20,126 nt of DNA from Anaerolinea sp. Lineage in GTDB: Bacteria > Chloroflexota > Anaerolineae > Anaerolineales > Anaerolineaceae. Positions 7,317 through 14,506 of the stretch are shown here, in pieces (the stretch's first letter is position 1; the number at the start of each line of letters is the position of its first letter). The stretch covers positions 1-20,126 of the forward strand of contig PNNU01000011.1 of NCBI GenBank assembly GCA_013824385.1, given 5' to 3'. Made by a program: the position numbers and the translations under genes. Under the pieces are notes generated by a model. That model did no database searches, was not told where the DNA came from, and worked only from the letters and a program-made list of their open reading frames with translations.

Positions 7317-8384
7317 ATGCCCTTCCTCCCCGGACTTACACTTAACGAACGTTATTACGCCTCCATCGTCGGGCCGCTGCTGAAGCAGTTTGATCCGACG
7401 CTGCGCTATTCGGCCAGCCTGATTGGCTACGGGTCGGACGTGCTCGGCTACGACAACGCGACAAGCATGGACCACAACTGGGGTCCGCGGATGCAGATTT
7501 TTGTTGGCAAAGGCGACGCGGGGCGGATTGGTAAGATTAAGGCATATCTAAGCGCGCACCTGCCGGGTGAGTTTTTGGGCTTCCCGACGCATTTTAGCCA
7601 GAAAGGCGGGGACGGCACACAGCACTTGGAAGTGCACGCCGGGGGCGAGGTCAATCACCTGATCGAGGTGTATGAACTGGACGCCTATTTTGACGAGTTC
7701 TTGCACAAGGATGTGTCTCAACTCACCAACCTGGACTGGTTGTGCATCCCAGAACAGAAGCTGGTGGAGGTGACCAGCGGACGCGTGTTCTTCGACGGAC
7801 TGGGGTACCTGAATAAGATGCGAGAAGCACTGCGCTATTATCCGCGTGATGTGAAGTTGGTTAAGCTCGCGGCTTACTGGGACTGTGTCAATAATGAAGA
7901 GGCGTTCGCAGGCAGGGCGGTTGAGTTTGGAGACCTGCTTGGCTTGAAGATACTTGCTGCGCGTATGGTTAACGTGATGCTGAAGGTCTGTTTTGTATTG
8001 AAAGAAAGGTATATTCCCTATTCCAAGTGGTTCACGCGCGGGTTTGAAGAGCTAGACTTGCCAGAGATCAATACTCTGTCGCTGGTTGTTTTGACTGAAA
8101 ATAAATCAGCAGCGATTGAGAGCAAACTGGCTGAGCTGTATATGGCGGTGCTGGCGCTGCAGAACGCGTCCGCTGGGGTGCCGAGGGTGGAGCGTGTGAT
8201 CTCGGATTACTACAACCGTCCGTACAAGGTGATCAAGGCGGGCGAGATTGTGAGTGCTATGCGAGAGGCGATTGATGATCAACAGTTGAAGCGGATTGAT
8301 CTAACGCTGGTGGGGTTGGATAACAAGCTGGATTCGTCCGATTTTACGAATGGGGATATGCTTGGGAGAATTCTAAAAGCTTAA
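7317..8384 (+). CDS. DUF4037 domain-containing protein
   Basis: ATG 7317 is chosen because AGGAG at 7308-7312 precedes it and family members begin near MPFLPGLTLNERYY; the frame is open back to 7206 but that part overlaps the end of the upstream gene. The 355-residue product has the DUF4037 hallmark GYGSDVLGYDNATSMDHNWGPR near residues 38-59, which resembles a nucleotidyltransferase G-S-x-x-x-G/D region followed by a conserved D-H-x-W, and a helical second half. No membrane segment is visible, so it is cytosolic. Biochemical activity is not established for the family as far as I know. A TATAAT at 7283-7288 lies upstream. GC content rises sharply at its start relative to the AT-rich genes before it. 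Confidence 0.85.
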   Translation: MPFLPGLTLNERYYASIVGPLLKQFDPTLRYSASLIGYGSDVLGYDNATSMDHNWGPRMQIFVGKGDAGRIGKIKAYLSAHLPGEFLGFPTHFSQKGGDGTQHLEVHAGGEVNHLIEVYELDAYFDEFLHKDVSQLTNLDWLCIPEQKLVEVTSGRVFFDGLGYLNKMREALRYYPRDVKLVKLAAYWDCVNNEEAFAGRAVEFGDLLGLKILAARMVNVMLKVCFVLKERYIPYSKWFTRGFEELDLPEINTLSLVVLTENKSAAIESKLAELYMAVLALQNASAGVPRVERVISDYYNRPYKVIKAGEIVSAMREAIDDQQLKRIDLTLVGLDNKLDSSDFTNGDMLGRILKA

Positions 8385-8385
8385 T

Positions 8386-8490
8386 CTCACGCGAAGTCGC
8401 GGAGTTCGCGGAGAAAACCCTCTCTCGCACACTTGCCCTGGCTGCAAGTGCCAGGGAAGAACGCTAAGTTTACGCAAAGTTCGCAAAGTA
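8386..8490. repeat. Dispersed intergenic repeat, copy 2, with hairpin
   Basis: It begins tctcacgcgaag, has ttcgcggagaaaa and ctctctcgc as in the copy after the MFS gene, then a 7-bp hairpin (ccctggc 8436-8442 with gccaggg 8450-8456) and a stretch of acgctaag/acgcaaag/tcgcaaag units. It fills the gap between the DUF4037 and methyltransferase genes. Confidence 0.6.
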
Positions 8491-8525
8491 TATCTGTTTA
8501 AAAAAGTAATATTAATGGGGAAGTT

Positions 8526-9155
8526 ATGTCAGAAAACTGGAACGCAGTGTATCAAGAACACCCGTATGTAGAAAAGGCCTCCTACGCAGGGGTGGTTGAA
8601 TTTCTCAATATGCTCAAAAGAGAAGGCAAGCTTGAAGTGTTGGATCTTGGCTGCGGAGATGGACGGCATTTGGTCCATCTCGCGAAGGAAGGGTTCAACG
8701 CGGCGGGTATGGACTATTCTTTGTGGGGCACGCAACGGACGAAGGAGTGGCTGGATAAAGAGGGTTTGAGCGCGGAACTGGTCTGTGCGGAAGCCGCGGC
8801 TCTCCCCTGGCAGGCGGAACGTTTTGGCGCCGTGCTGATTTTTCAGGTGATTCATCATCAGCGCATGGAAGCCATCAGACAGTCGTTCAACGAGGTGTTG
8901 AGAGTTTTACGGCCGGGAGGGTATTTCTACGCGGTCGTGCCGCACTTTCCTCCGGGGGATTGGAAGGACGGCCATTATGAAGAAATAGAACCCCATACCT
9001 TCGTACCCACGGATGGTTTTGAGCAGGGGATTCCGCATCATTTTTTTACAGAAGACGAATTGGTTTTGGAATTGAGAGGTTTCGAGGTGTTGGAAGTGAA
9101 GGTGGATGAGAGGAGCAAGTTTTTTGCGCTTGCAAGAAAGAAGGTAATTTATTAA
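8526..9155 (+). CDS. Class I SAM-dependent methyltransferase
   Basis: The 209-residue protein starts at ATG 8526 behind GGGGAAG. Motif I is VLDLGCGDGRH (residues 38-48), an acidic residue ends strand 2 (AAGMDYS), a motif II/III-like region reads LPWQAERFGAVLIFQVIHH, and VLRVLRPGGYFYAVVP is the post-motif region of Methyltransf_11/25-type enzymes. It should transfer a methyl group from SAM to a small molecule or cofactor in the cytosol; there is no clue to the substrate. The conserved fold is complete and the length normal. Flanking DNA on both sides is repeat-rich, so it is likely transcribed alone. Confidence 0.9.
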   Translation: MSENWNAVYQEHPYVEKASYAGVVEFLNMLKREGKLEVLDLGCGDGRHLVHLAKEGFNAAGMDYSLWGTQRTKEWLDKEGLSAELVCAEAAALPWQAERFGAVLIFQVIHHQRMEAIRQSFNEVLRVLRPGGYFYAVVPHFPPGDWKDGHYEEIEPHTFVPTDGFEQGIPHHFFTEDELVLELRGFEVLEVKVDERSKFFALARKKVIY

Positions 9156-9482
9156 ATATTTTTGGCCATAATGTATATTTTTATGATTGACGGAATATTT
9201 AGCGGTGGGTTCAACAACCCCACTCGCTTCGCTCGCCCTCAAAAAACGAGGGAAATGGGGGGCGCAAAGATCGCGCCGAACCCACCCTACCGCTACTTGG
9301 GTTTAAAAATGTTGCGTCCCCCCGATAGCACCGGGGGAAGCACCCTACAATAAAACTGTGTAGGGGATTCCCCTACGGGGACGATGAGCTTCGCCCCGAC
9401 CATATATATTGCTTTATTGATTATTTTCTGCGGGGCTTGCAAGGACAGAGTTTTTGGTATTTCAAGGCTCGCTATAACGTTA
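9156..9482. repeat. Non-coding cluster of palindromic repeat elements
   Basis: No credible gene. Left to right: an outer imperfect inverted repeat, agcggtgggttc (about 9200) against gaacccaccctaccgct (about 9280), enclosing ccctc/gaggg and cgcgc-rich sub-hairpins; cccccg/cggggg (9319-9324 with 9332-9337); gtagggg/cccctac (9360-9366 with 9370-9376); and cgggg/ccccg just after. The layout suggests one or two REP-like elements placed back to back. The convergent genes on both sides (methyltransferase and DUF1349) may use them as terminators. Confidence 0.65.
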
Positions 9483-10073
9483 TTATCCCTGATGGAGCGC
9501 CCAGAGGCAGGGACCGAAGGTGAAATCAGAGAACACGGCCTGCATGGAGCAGTCCAGCGGACTGCAGGCGTAGATGCCGATGTTGACGGAAGCCAGTTTC
9601 TGGTGCATGTGGAAGATGCGCATCTGCTTGAAGGTAAGGCCATCAAGTGAGTTCTCGACGCAGAAATCCTGTCCGCGGCGGCTGAGACGATAGGTCATTT
9701 TGTTTTGGGCAGAGCTGATGTCGGTGGTAGCCCAGTCGGAGTATCCCAGGTTGGTTACGACGCTGCCCAATTTTGAGGCCTGTGGAGAGTCGTATTCCAC
9801 GGAGGCCTTGAACCAGTTGTCGGCATCCTGGTAGAGCACGACACCGCACTGGTCAAAGAGTTTCACTGGTGCCCATTTGGTTTTGACGGTGAAAGAGAAT
9901 TCCTGCTCGCGGATTTCAGTGAGGAAGGCGGGGGCGTTGTCGTGTTGAAAGCCGTAGTAGGTGCGCTGCCAAAAATCCGTGTCGGGATCGGTAAAAAGGA
10001 TCAGTTTATCATCCGCAAGTTCAAAGCGTTTGGGGGGATAGATCCAGTGAAATTGAGTGAAATCCATTGTCAT
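9483..10073 (-). CDS. DUF1349 (concanavalin-like fold) protein
   Basis: 196 residues from ATG 10073, with GGAG seven bases upstream on the minus strand. Family features are a start near FHWIYPPKRFELADDKLILFTDP, then DFWQRTYYGFQHDNAPAFL, the strand pattern VKLFDQCGVVLYQDADNWFKASVEY, and FKQMRIFHMH before a final strand. DUF1349 proteins are beta-sandwiches of the concanavalin A-like group, often thought to bind or modify carbohydrate; the exact role is unknown. There is no signal peptide, so it is cytosolic. A hairpin plus T-run lies directly upstream of its ribosome site, suggesting it starts a separate or attenuated transcript. Confidence 0.88.
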   Translation of the reverse strand: MTMDFTQFHWIYPPKRFELADDKLILFTDPDTDFWQRTYYGFQHDNAPAFLTEIREQEFSFTVKTKWAPVKLFDQCGVVLYQDADNWFKASVEYDSPQASKLGSVVTNLGYSDWATTDISSAQNKMTYRLSRRGQDFCVENSLDGLTFKQMRIFHMHQKLASVNIGIYACSPLDCSMQAVFSDFTFGPCLWALHQG

Positions 10074-10089
10074 GGTAAGTCTCCTTTTG

Positions 10090-10117
10090 AAAAATGAGCC
10101 TCATTATTAGAGGCTCA
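10090..10117 (-). terminator. Intrinsic terminator or attenuator before the DUF1349 gene
   Basis: An 8-bp perfect stem (10095-10102 with 10110-10117, 7-base loop), read on the minus strand, is followed by TTTTT (10090-10094). It can end the transcript of the upstream membrane-protein gene. It stops only about six bases before the GGAG of the DUF1349 gene, leaving no room for a promoter in between. Confidence 0.7.
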
Positions 10118-10338
10118 ATACAATTCTATCTGGATTCTACACCTGCTTGCAAAGGATGCGTAATTTCTGCAACAACTTCATTTTGTTGCATGTTTTTAAT
10201 CTATACCATTTTAATGGCCACTTTTCTGTATGCGAGTGACTTCTCGATGGTAAAAAACCAATTACTAAACTCGGAAATGATTAATCTCTGGAACCCTTTT
10301 TCCTGTATTTTTAGTTATGGATAGAAAATAGATAACGA
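10118..10338. other. Leader region with inverted repeat tgcaacaa/ttgttgca
   Basis: There is no convincing gene here. A perfect 8-bp inverted repeat (10168-10175 with 10183-10190, 7-base centre) could be an operator or a hairpin. Plus-strand T residues follow it, but no plus-strand gene precedes it. Confidence 0.45.
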
Positions 10339-10857
10339 CTATTTCCCTTGTTTGTTTTTCCTATTAAGGCCAATCACTCCAGCAATTATTCCAAAAAATG
10401 GTGGGATGAAACCCCCACCCACAAGGAATAAGAGGATTGACAACAAAATCAAGATCAGACTGTGTTTTTTATATTGAAAAAACACCACAGTCCACACCAT
10501 GATTACCAAAGAAACGAGGATGGCAAATATCCCTGTGACGAGGAAATTTGGGATTATGGTCATCGCCGGCCAACCTGTCCATTGAGAAGTTGGAAGATTT
10601 GAAAACGATGACCCCGAAACGGCATCAAAAAAAATGCCATTCAAGGCTCTTCCGCGTTGGAGTATTTCATAATACCCATGTTCCAACCCAATAAAACCAG
10701 CAATTAATCCAATAATTGATGTTGCCAACCTTTGAGTTCGAGCAGCTTGATTAATATGGTGCAGCCAAAGCCAAACGTTCTCTATGATGTTTACGGTTAT
10801 AAGTATGAAGACAATGTATATCAGAATCATTTCTAATCTTTTATGAAGTAACAACAC
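10339..10857 (-). CDS. Conserved four-helix membrane protein
   Basis: Up to 172 residues from GTG 10857; ATG 10830 (MILIYIVFILITVNIIENVW) is an equally likely start and neither has a strong ribosome site. Four membrane helices are visible: about residues 10-32, 44-66 (with GLEHGYYEILQ), 104-127 and 133-163 (VGGGFIPPFFGIIAGVIGL). The loop between helices 2 and 3 ends in PAMTIIPNFLVTG. I do not know a named function; the GLEHG and GGGFIPP motifs look like conserved positions. A terminator-like hairpin follows downstream. Composition is AT-rich. Confidence 0.7.
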   Translation of the reverse strand: MLLLHKRLEMILIYIVFILITVNIIENVWLWLHHINQAARTQRLATSIIGLIAGFIGLEHGYYEILQRGRALNGIFFDAVSGSSFSNLPTSQWTGWPAMTIIPNFLVTGIFAILVSLVIMVWTVVFFQYKKHSLILILLSILLFLVGGGFIPPFFGIIAGVIGLNRKNKQGK

Positions 10858-10908
10858 TTAATTGCATGGATTGACCTTAAGTCACTAAAAATGACTTTGC
10901 CGCGAGTT

Positions 10909-10934
10909 CCCCTCTTCCGTACGTGGAGGAGGGG
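10909..10934. terminator. Possible hairpin downstream of the MDR gene
   Basis: A 10-bp stem with one G-T wobble (10909-10918 with 10925-10934, loop gtacgt) lies about 90 bases past the stop of the minus-strand MDR gene. No T-run follows, so a terminator role is uncertain. Confidence 0.35.
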
Positions 10935-11021
10935 ATATTAATACTCCGCAGAGATCCTTTTCAAAATCTTTTTCATATCTTTGAAGACAATGTTTTTTGA
11001 AATGACACAAAAATTAGCAAT

Positions 11022-11969
11022 TTATTGTTGTTGGTTAACAATGATAACCACTTTGCCGAGGGCGTGTCCGCGGTTGGCGTATTTCATTGCTTCGGCGGTT
11101 TCTGCTAGCGGATAGGTGCGGTCAATCACCGTTTTTACCTTGCCTTCTTCAACCAGTTTAATAAGGAAAGTAAGATCCTTGGTGTTGGCTTCGGCTTTGA
11201 GTAAATGCATTTTCTGACTACCCAGAGAAAAGAGCCAACCGAAAGCCATCTGACGCATCAATTGGACAAATGCCCCGCCAGCCATCACCATAATTCCATT
11301 CGAGGTAAGGGAGCGTCGATAATCAGTCAGATGGTAGTTTCCATTGACTGCAAGGATGAGATCGTATTTCTCTTTTTCAGCGGTGAAGTCGCTTTGGGTG
11401 TAATCAATGATACGATCCGCACCCAAGGATTTCACGGTGTCTGTGTTTTTTGGTCCGCAAAGGGCAGTCACTTGAGCACCGAAATATTTGGCAAGCTGTA
11501 CAGCGAAATTACCCACGCCACCACCGGCGCCGACGATCAATACCTTTTGCCCAGGTTTGATCTTGCCGAGGTCGCGCAGCCCTTGCAGCGCAGTCATGCC
11601 TGCCATGGATACTGTGGAGGTTGATTCGAAGGAAACAGCAGCAGGTTTTAAAGCAACCGCATTTTCGGATACGGCAACGTATTCAGCGAAACCGCCTGAG
11701 CCCCACCTGAGGATGTCTCCGAAGACTTCATCGCCGACCTTGAATTTGGTCACTTCTGGAGCAACTTCCTCGACCTTGCCAGCCACGTCCGCGCCGTAGA
11801 TCTTACTTTCGGGGATGATCCCATAGCGCATGGAGCGGTAGTCCGCGGCGTTGACGGAGACGGCCATGATCTTGATCAAGACCTGATCACCGGTCGGGAC
11901 AGGTTTTTCCACCTCTTGCAGTATCAGTTTTTCAGTTGAGTTGGATTTATTATAAACAATGGCTTTCAA
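11022..11969 (-). CDS. NAD(P)-dependent MDR oxidoreductase (quinone reductase-like)
   Basis: 315 residues starting at TTG 11969, seven bases after GGGAA. This is a medium-chain dehydrogenase/reductase: GroES-like N-terminal domain (VSVNAADYRSMRYG, YGADVAGKVEEV, VGDEVFG), then the Rossmann domain with VLIVGAGGGVGNFAVQLA around residues 143-160 and GADRIIDYT. The structural and catalytic zinc ligands of alcohol dehydrogenases are absent, so it belongs to the zinc-independent quinone oxidoreductase type, transferring hydride from NADPH to a quinone or enone-like substrate in the cytosol. The start codon lies one base after the stop of a decayed XRE regulator whose last codons contain the ribosome site. 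Confidence 0.92.
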   Translation of the reverse strand: MKAIVYNKSNSTEKLILQEVEKPVPTGDQVLIKIMAVSVNAADYRSMRYGIIPESKIYGADVAGKVEEVAPEVTKFKVGDEVFGDILRWGSGGFAEYVAVSENAVALKPAAVSFESTSTVSMAGMTALQGLRDLGKIKPGQKVLIVGAGGGVGNFAVQLAKYFGAQVTALCGPKNTDTVKSLGADRIIDYTQSDFTAEKEKYDLILAVNGNYHLTDYRRSLTSNGIMVMAGGAFVQLMRQMAFGWLFSLGSQKMHLLKAEANTKDLTFLIKLVEEGKVKTVIDRTYPLAETAEAMKYANRGHALGKVVIIVNQQQ

Positions 11970-11970
11970 A

Positions 11971-12065
11971 TTAATTCCCTTTCATTTCATGTGCGAGGAC
12001 TTCTGTGATTGAGACGTCGAAGGCATCTGCAATTCAGAAGATCCCTTCGAGCGTGTGGGACTAGC
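11971..12065 (-). pseudogene. Remnant of an XRE regulator (C-terminal end only)
   Basis: Read on the minus strand, 11971-12052 aligns without gaps to the 3' end of the intact XRE gene at 12798-13022: LEGIF-stop-IADAFDVSITEVLAHEMKGN against LELAFSIADAFGVSITEVFAHEVKEK. A TGA at 12034-12036 replaces a serine codon, and similarity fades past about 12065, so helix-turn-helix and start are gone. The terminal codons still supply the GGGAA ribosome site for the MDR gene one base downstream. Confidence 0.85.
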
Positions 12066-12102
12066 GGGTTATTTTTAGTGAGTAACTGCCCGTTCATCTC
12101 GT

Positions 12103-12786
12103 TTAAGAACTGTACGCGAGCGCAGAGGGGGTACGACATCCAACAATGGCCGGAGCTTCGTGAATGAGTGATTTGTCTTCTAAAGCGGCTACCATGAACA
12201 AGGCAAAATCCACCCGACGGGTCATGTTGCTCTTAAGAAGGGGATCACCAACATGCCGGCTCCAAACGGGAAGCCCTTGACTTTCGCCCTCTTCAAGATC
12301 GCTGCCACGGACGACTGTCCACAGGGTTTGACTGTTAAAAATCCTTCGGCAGGCTTCTTCCTGGTCTTCAATTTCCATCGCACGCAGCAGCTTGCCAATG
12401 ACATTAATTGCCTTGAGCAAAGACTTAAAAGAACGGGAGTAGACATCTAGCCCATCGCGCGTGATATGCCAGCCGCAAGAAAAGACCAAGCGTGCTCCTG
12501 GCTGCGCGAAATCAAGAACAGCCTGAGCTGTTCCGGAAGAATATTTTTGAACCCCCCATGGAACGAGCACGGTTAACACGCCATCGCAGCCAGCGACAGC
12601 TTGTTGAATCACTTGGCGATTATTTGTCGCCCCAGGAATGATAGTAATGCGACCTTTGAATTTTTCTAATTTACTCACACTTCGCTCACGACAAACGCCG
12701 ACTACTTCATAACCACGATCAAGAGCATGTTGAACCATGTATGAGCCGAGTTTTCCAGATGCTCCAATTATGCAAACTTTCATCAT
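12103..12786 (-). CDS. NAD(P)-binding Rossmann protein (NmrA/SDR-like)
   Basis: 227 residues; either of two tandem ATGs (12786 or 12783) could start it, and AAGGA is correctly placed for the first. The N-terminus MMKVCIIGASGKLGSYMVQHAL has the GxxGxxG loop of atypical short-chain dehydrogenases, followed by YEVVGVCRERS (end of strand 2) and GCDGVLTVLVPWG. The classical YxxxK catalytic pair is not evident, as in many NmrA-like or NAD_binding_10 proteins. It may be a reductase, epimerase-like enzyme or redox sensor. It lies eleven bases after the XRE gene and is the last gene of the apparent three-gene operon. Confidence 0.87.
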   Translation of the reverse strand: MMKVCIIGASGKLGSYMVQHALDRGYEVVGVCRERSVSKLEKFKGRITIIPGATNNRQVIQQAVAGCDGVLTVLVPWGVQKYSSGTAQAVLDFAQPGARLVFSCGWHITRDGLDVYSRSFKSLLKAINVIGKLLRAMEIEDQEEACRRIFNSQTLWTVVRGSDLEEGESQGLPVWSRHVGDPLLKSNMTRRVDFALFMVAALEDKSLIHEAPAIVGCRTPSALAYSS

Positions 12787-12797
12787 TTTATCCTTGA

Positions 12798-13022
12798 TTA
12801 TTTTTCTTTGACTTCGTGGGCGAAGACTTCTGTTATTGAGACACCGAAAGCATCTGCAATACTAAAGGCGAGTTCGAGCGAGGGTGAATACTTGCCAGCT
12901 TCAATGGCGACAATGGTCTGACGCGATGCCCCAGCCTTTTCGGCCAGTTCCTGCTGGGTCATTTCGTTGGCGAAAAAACGCAGTTTACGGATATTGTTGG
13001 TGATGACAAGTTTGTTAGGCAT
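12798..13022 (-). CDS. XRE-family helix-turn-helix regulator
   Basis: A 74-residue single-domain protein: NNIRKLRFFANEMTQQELAEKAG, then the recognition part ASRQTIVAIEAGKYSPSLELAFSIADAFGVSITEVF, a textbook HTH_3 fold of the short YozG/Cro-like class. It overlaps the upstream membrane-protein gene by eight bases, so translation is coupled. Such regulator plus small membrane protein pairs are common in Firmicutes and Chloroflexota and are usually autoregulated; paired direct repeats around the operon promoter fit that. A decayed homologue lies about 750 bases downstream. Confidence 0.93.
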   Translation of the reverse strand: MPNKLVITNNIRKLRFFANEMTQQELAEKAGASRQTIVAIEAGKYSPSLELAFSIADAFGVSITEVFAHEVKEK

Positions 13023-13509
13023 GACTATATCCTCTGCGGTAGAGAATGAACTGATAAATACCTTCGCAAACGGAACCTAAACTAAAGGTGATGAACAGTA
13101 TGTTGATCATGACTGCAGGTGAGTAATTTAGAACGAGCGCCACGAGCGCGGCAATGAATCCGAAGCCGGCAACGCCAAACCCGACCTGGTTGGATTTCAT
13201 TTCGATCAATTTATCTCGTTCATCTTCAACCATCTCTAATTTGATATTCTTTTCGATATCTTTGTCATCGAATTCTCTATTCTGGATCTTTCCCTGGATG
13301 GCGACGCCAATTGAGAAGAGAATATGGAAGACTATTTGGATGATGACGGTTGCGCCAACGCCGATGGCAATGAAGACCAACATGGTAACGGCCCATTCTT
13401 TAAGGTCCGCGGGGGTGCGGGCAGGATTGAAAGCGTAGAGACAATAGGCAGCCAAAAGGAGGGCGCCAGAGGTGATGCTTGCAAGTGTTTTCTTTTCTTG
13501 GTAAGACAT
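13015..13509 (-). CDS. Four-helix membrane protein paired with the XRE regulator
   Basis: 164 residues from ATG 13509 with AGGAG upstream. Helices: residues 10-27, 38-70 (two closely packed, AVTMLVFIAIGVGATVIIQIVFHILFSIGV), 108-127 and 131-150. A charged cytosolic segment (REFDDKDIEKNIKLEMVEDERDKLIEMKS) sits between helix pairs and is a likely contact region. The protein ends YRRGYSHA. It is the first gene of the operon and overlaps the XRE start. Known relatives occur next to XRE genes, but I know no established function; a signal-dependent partner that controls the regulator is possible. Confidence 0.85.
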   Translation of the reverse strand: MSYQEKKTLASITSGALLLAAYCLYAFNPARTPADLKEWAVTMLVFIAIGVGATVIIQIVFHILFSIGVAIQGKIQNREFDDKDIEKNIKLEMVEDERDKLIEMKSNQVGFGVAGFGFIAALVALVLNYSPAVMINILFITFSLGSVCEGIYQFILYRRGYSHA

Positions 13510-13537
13510 GTTTTTTTTCTCCTAAACTAATGTATTG

Positions 13538-13613
13538 AATATTGGTCATATAGTAGCACTAAATTTACACAATGTCAAGTATTTTGTACATTATGTATGT
13601 AATATTGGTCATA
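13538..13613. promoter_or_regulatory. Paired 13-bp direct repeats flanking the operon promoter
   Basis: The string aatattggtcata occurs exactly at 13538-13550 and 13601-13613, 63 bases apart (about six helical turns). One copy covers the start site and touches the -10, the other lies upstream of the -35. Between them is a small palindrome, tacattatgta (13587-13597). The arrangement suits cooperative binding of the operon's own XRE repressor, which is an inference. Confidence 0.7.
13550..13578 (-). promoter_or_regulatory. Sigma-70-type promoter of the membrane protein/XRE operon
   Basis: On the minus strand TTGACA (13578-13573) is followed after exactly 17 bases by TACTAT (13555-13550); transcription should start near 13543, leaving a leader of about 33 bases before ATG 13509. 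Confidence 0.8.
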
Positions 13614-13748
13614 AAGAAATGTCATATTGAACAAATTTTAATAATTGAGGGTTTTTGAAAGAAAATGAGAGGTGGTGATATGCATTACATCCTACAATAG
13701 AGGCATCCAGTCTGACTGGAATTTTCGCTGTAAAAGACAGGGATCGAT

Positions 13749-14363
13749 ATGAATAAAATTGAAAAAATTTTCTTAGGCATAATACTTGGTGCGATCTTCC
13801 CGTTGATCGGATTTTTAGGCGGCTGGTGGAGCACCAGTCAACAATTATCAAATATATGGGTTGGGATTGCAGCTTTGAGCGGACTGATTTTGGGCTTAAT
13901 AGTGAATGCGTTTGTTCTTAAAAAGTGGGTGGCGAGCGCTTTTGAGATGGACTTGAAGATCTGGATGTGCATCTTCTTTTTCTACGCGATTTGTGTGTTT
14001 GGTTTTTTCATGGGCGTTCCGGTATTCAACGTGGCGCTGGCGATCCCCGCAGGGTTGGTCATCGGACGCAAACTGGCGCACCAATTGGTATCAGTCGAAG
14101 AAGAAAAACGGTTGATATTTAGAACCATCCTCTTCACCACGGGAGTGATGGCGTTTATCTGTGCGTCATCCGCATTTTTGGCTTTGCGAGACCCCACCAC
14201 TGCAGCCAACCTGGAGGGCATGTTGAGACTGCCTTTTGAAGTGACACAGGGGATGATCATTGCTCTGATTGTTGTGGGTGGGATGGCTTTGCTTGGACTT
14301 AACTGGTGGCTGGTGGCGAAATCGATCCAAATGGCTCGTAATCCCCAATTATTTTCGAGATAA
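13749..14363 (+). CDS. Six-helix membrane protein of unknown function
   Basis: 204 residues from ATG 13749 behind GGGATC. About six hydrophobic helices are visible (residues 7-27, 35-57, 70-103 as a close pair, 124-148 and 168-192), separated by short loops, one with basic and acidic residues (LAHQLVSVEEEKRLIFR). There is no signal cleavage site and no recognised motif. It lies divergent from the XRE operon and ends in a clear terminator, so it is a single-gene unit. It could be a minor transport or stress protein; no function can be assigned. Confidence 0.82.
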   Translation: MNKIEKIFLGIILGAIFPLIGFLGGWWSTSQQLSNIWVGIAALSGLILGLIVNAFVLKKWVASAFEMDLKIWMCIFFFYAICVFGFFMGVPVFNVALAIPAGLVIGRKLAHQLVSVEEEKRLIFRTILFTTGVMAFICASSAFLALRDPTTAANLEGMLRLPFEVTQGMIIALIVVGGMALLGLNWWLVAKSIQMARNPQLFSR

Positions 14364-14381
14364 ACAGTTAAAGAATTATTT

Positions 14382-14414
14382 AAAGCTTTCCAACGTTTTG
14401 GTGGAAAGCTTTTT
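14382..14414 (+). terminator. Intrinsic terminator of the six-helix protein gene
   Basis: A perfect 11-bp stem, aaagctttcca (14382-14392) with tggaaagcttt (14402-14412), has a 9-base loop and ends in a T-run. Confidence 0.85.
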
Positions 14415-14506
14415 AATGTCATAATAGAATAATTCAAAGTTCTATTTTACAAAATCAATCTGGAATCATAAAAAACTGAGTTATTGCATAGAGGAGCGTT
14501 ATTGGT

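Noticed and set aside
8386..8490. CRISPR-like array among the acgcaaag units
   Set aside because: Units are short, irregular and lack equal-length unique spacers.
9384..9650. Plus-strand 88-residue frame over the end of the DUF1349 gene
   Set aside because: It is antisense to a conserved protein and begins in the palindrome cluster.
10094..10324. Possible 76-residue plus-strand gene
   Set aside because: It starts inside the terminator-like hairpin, has no ribosome site and shows no consistent protein pattern.
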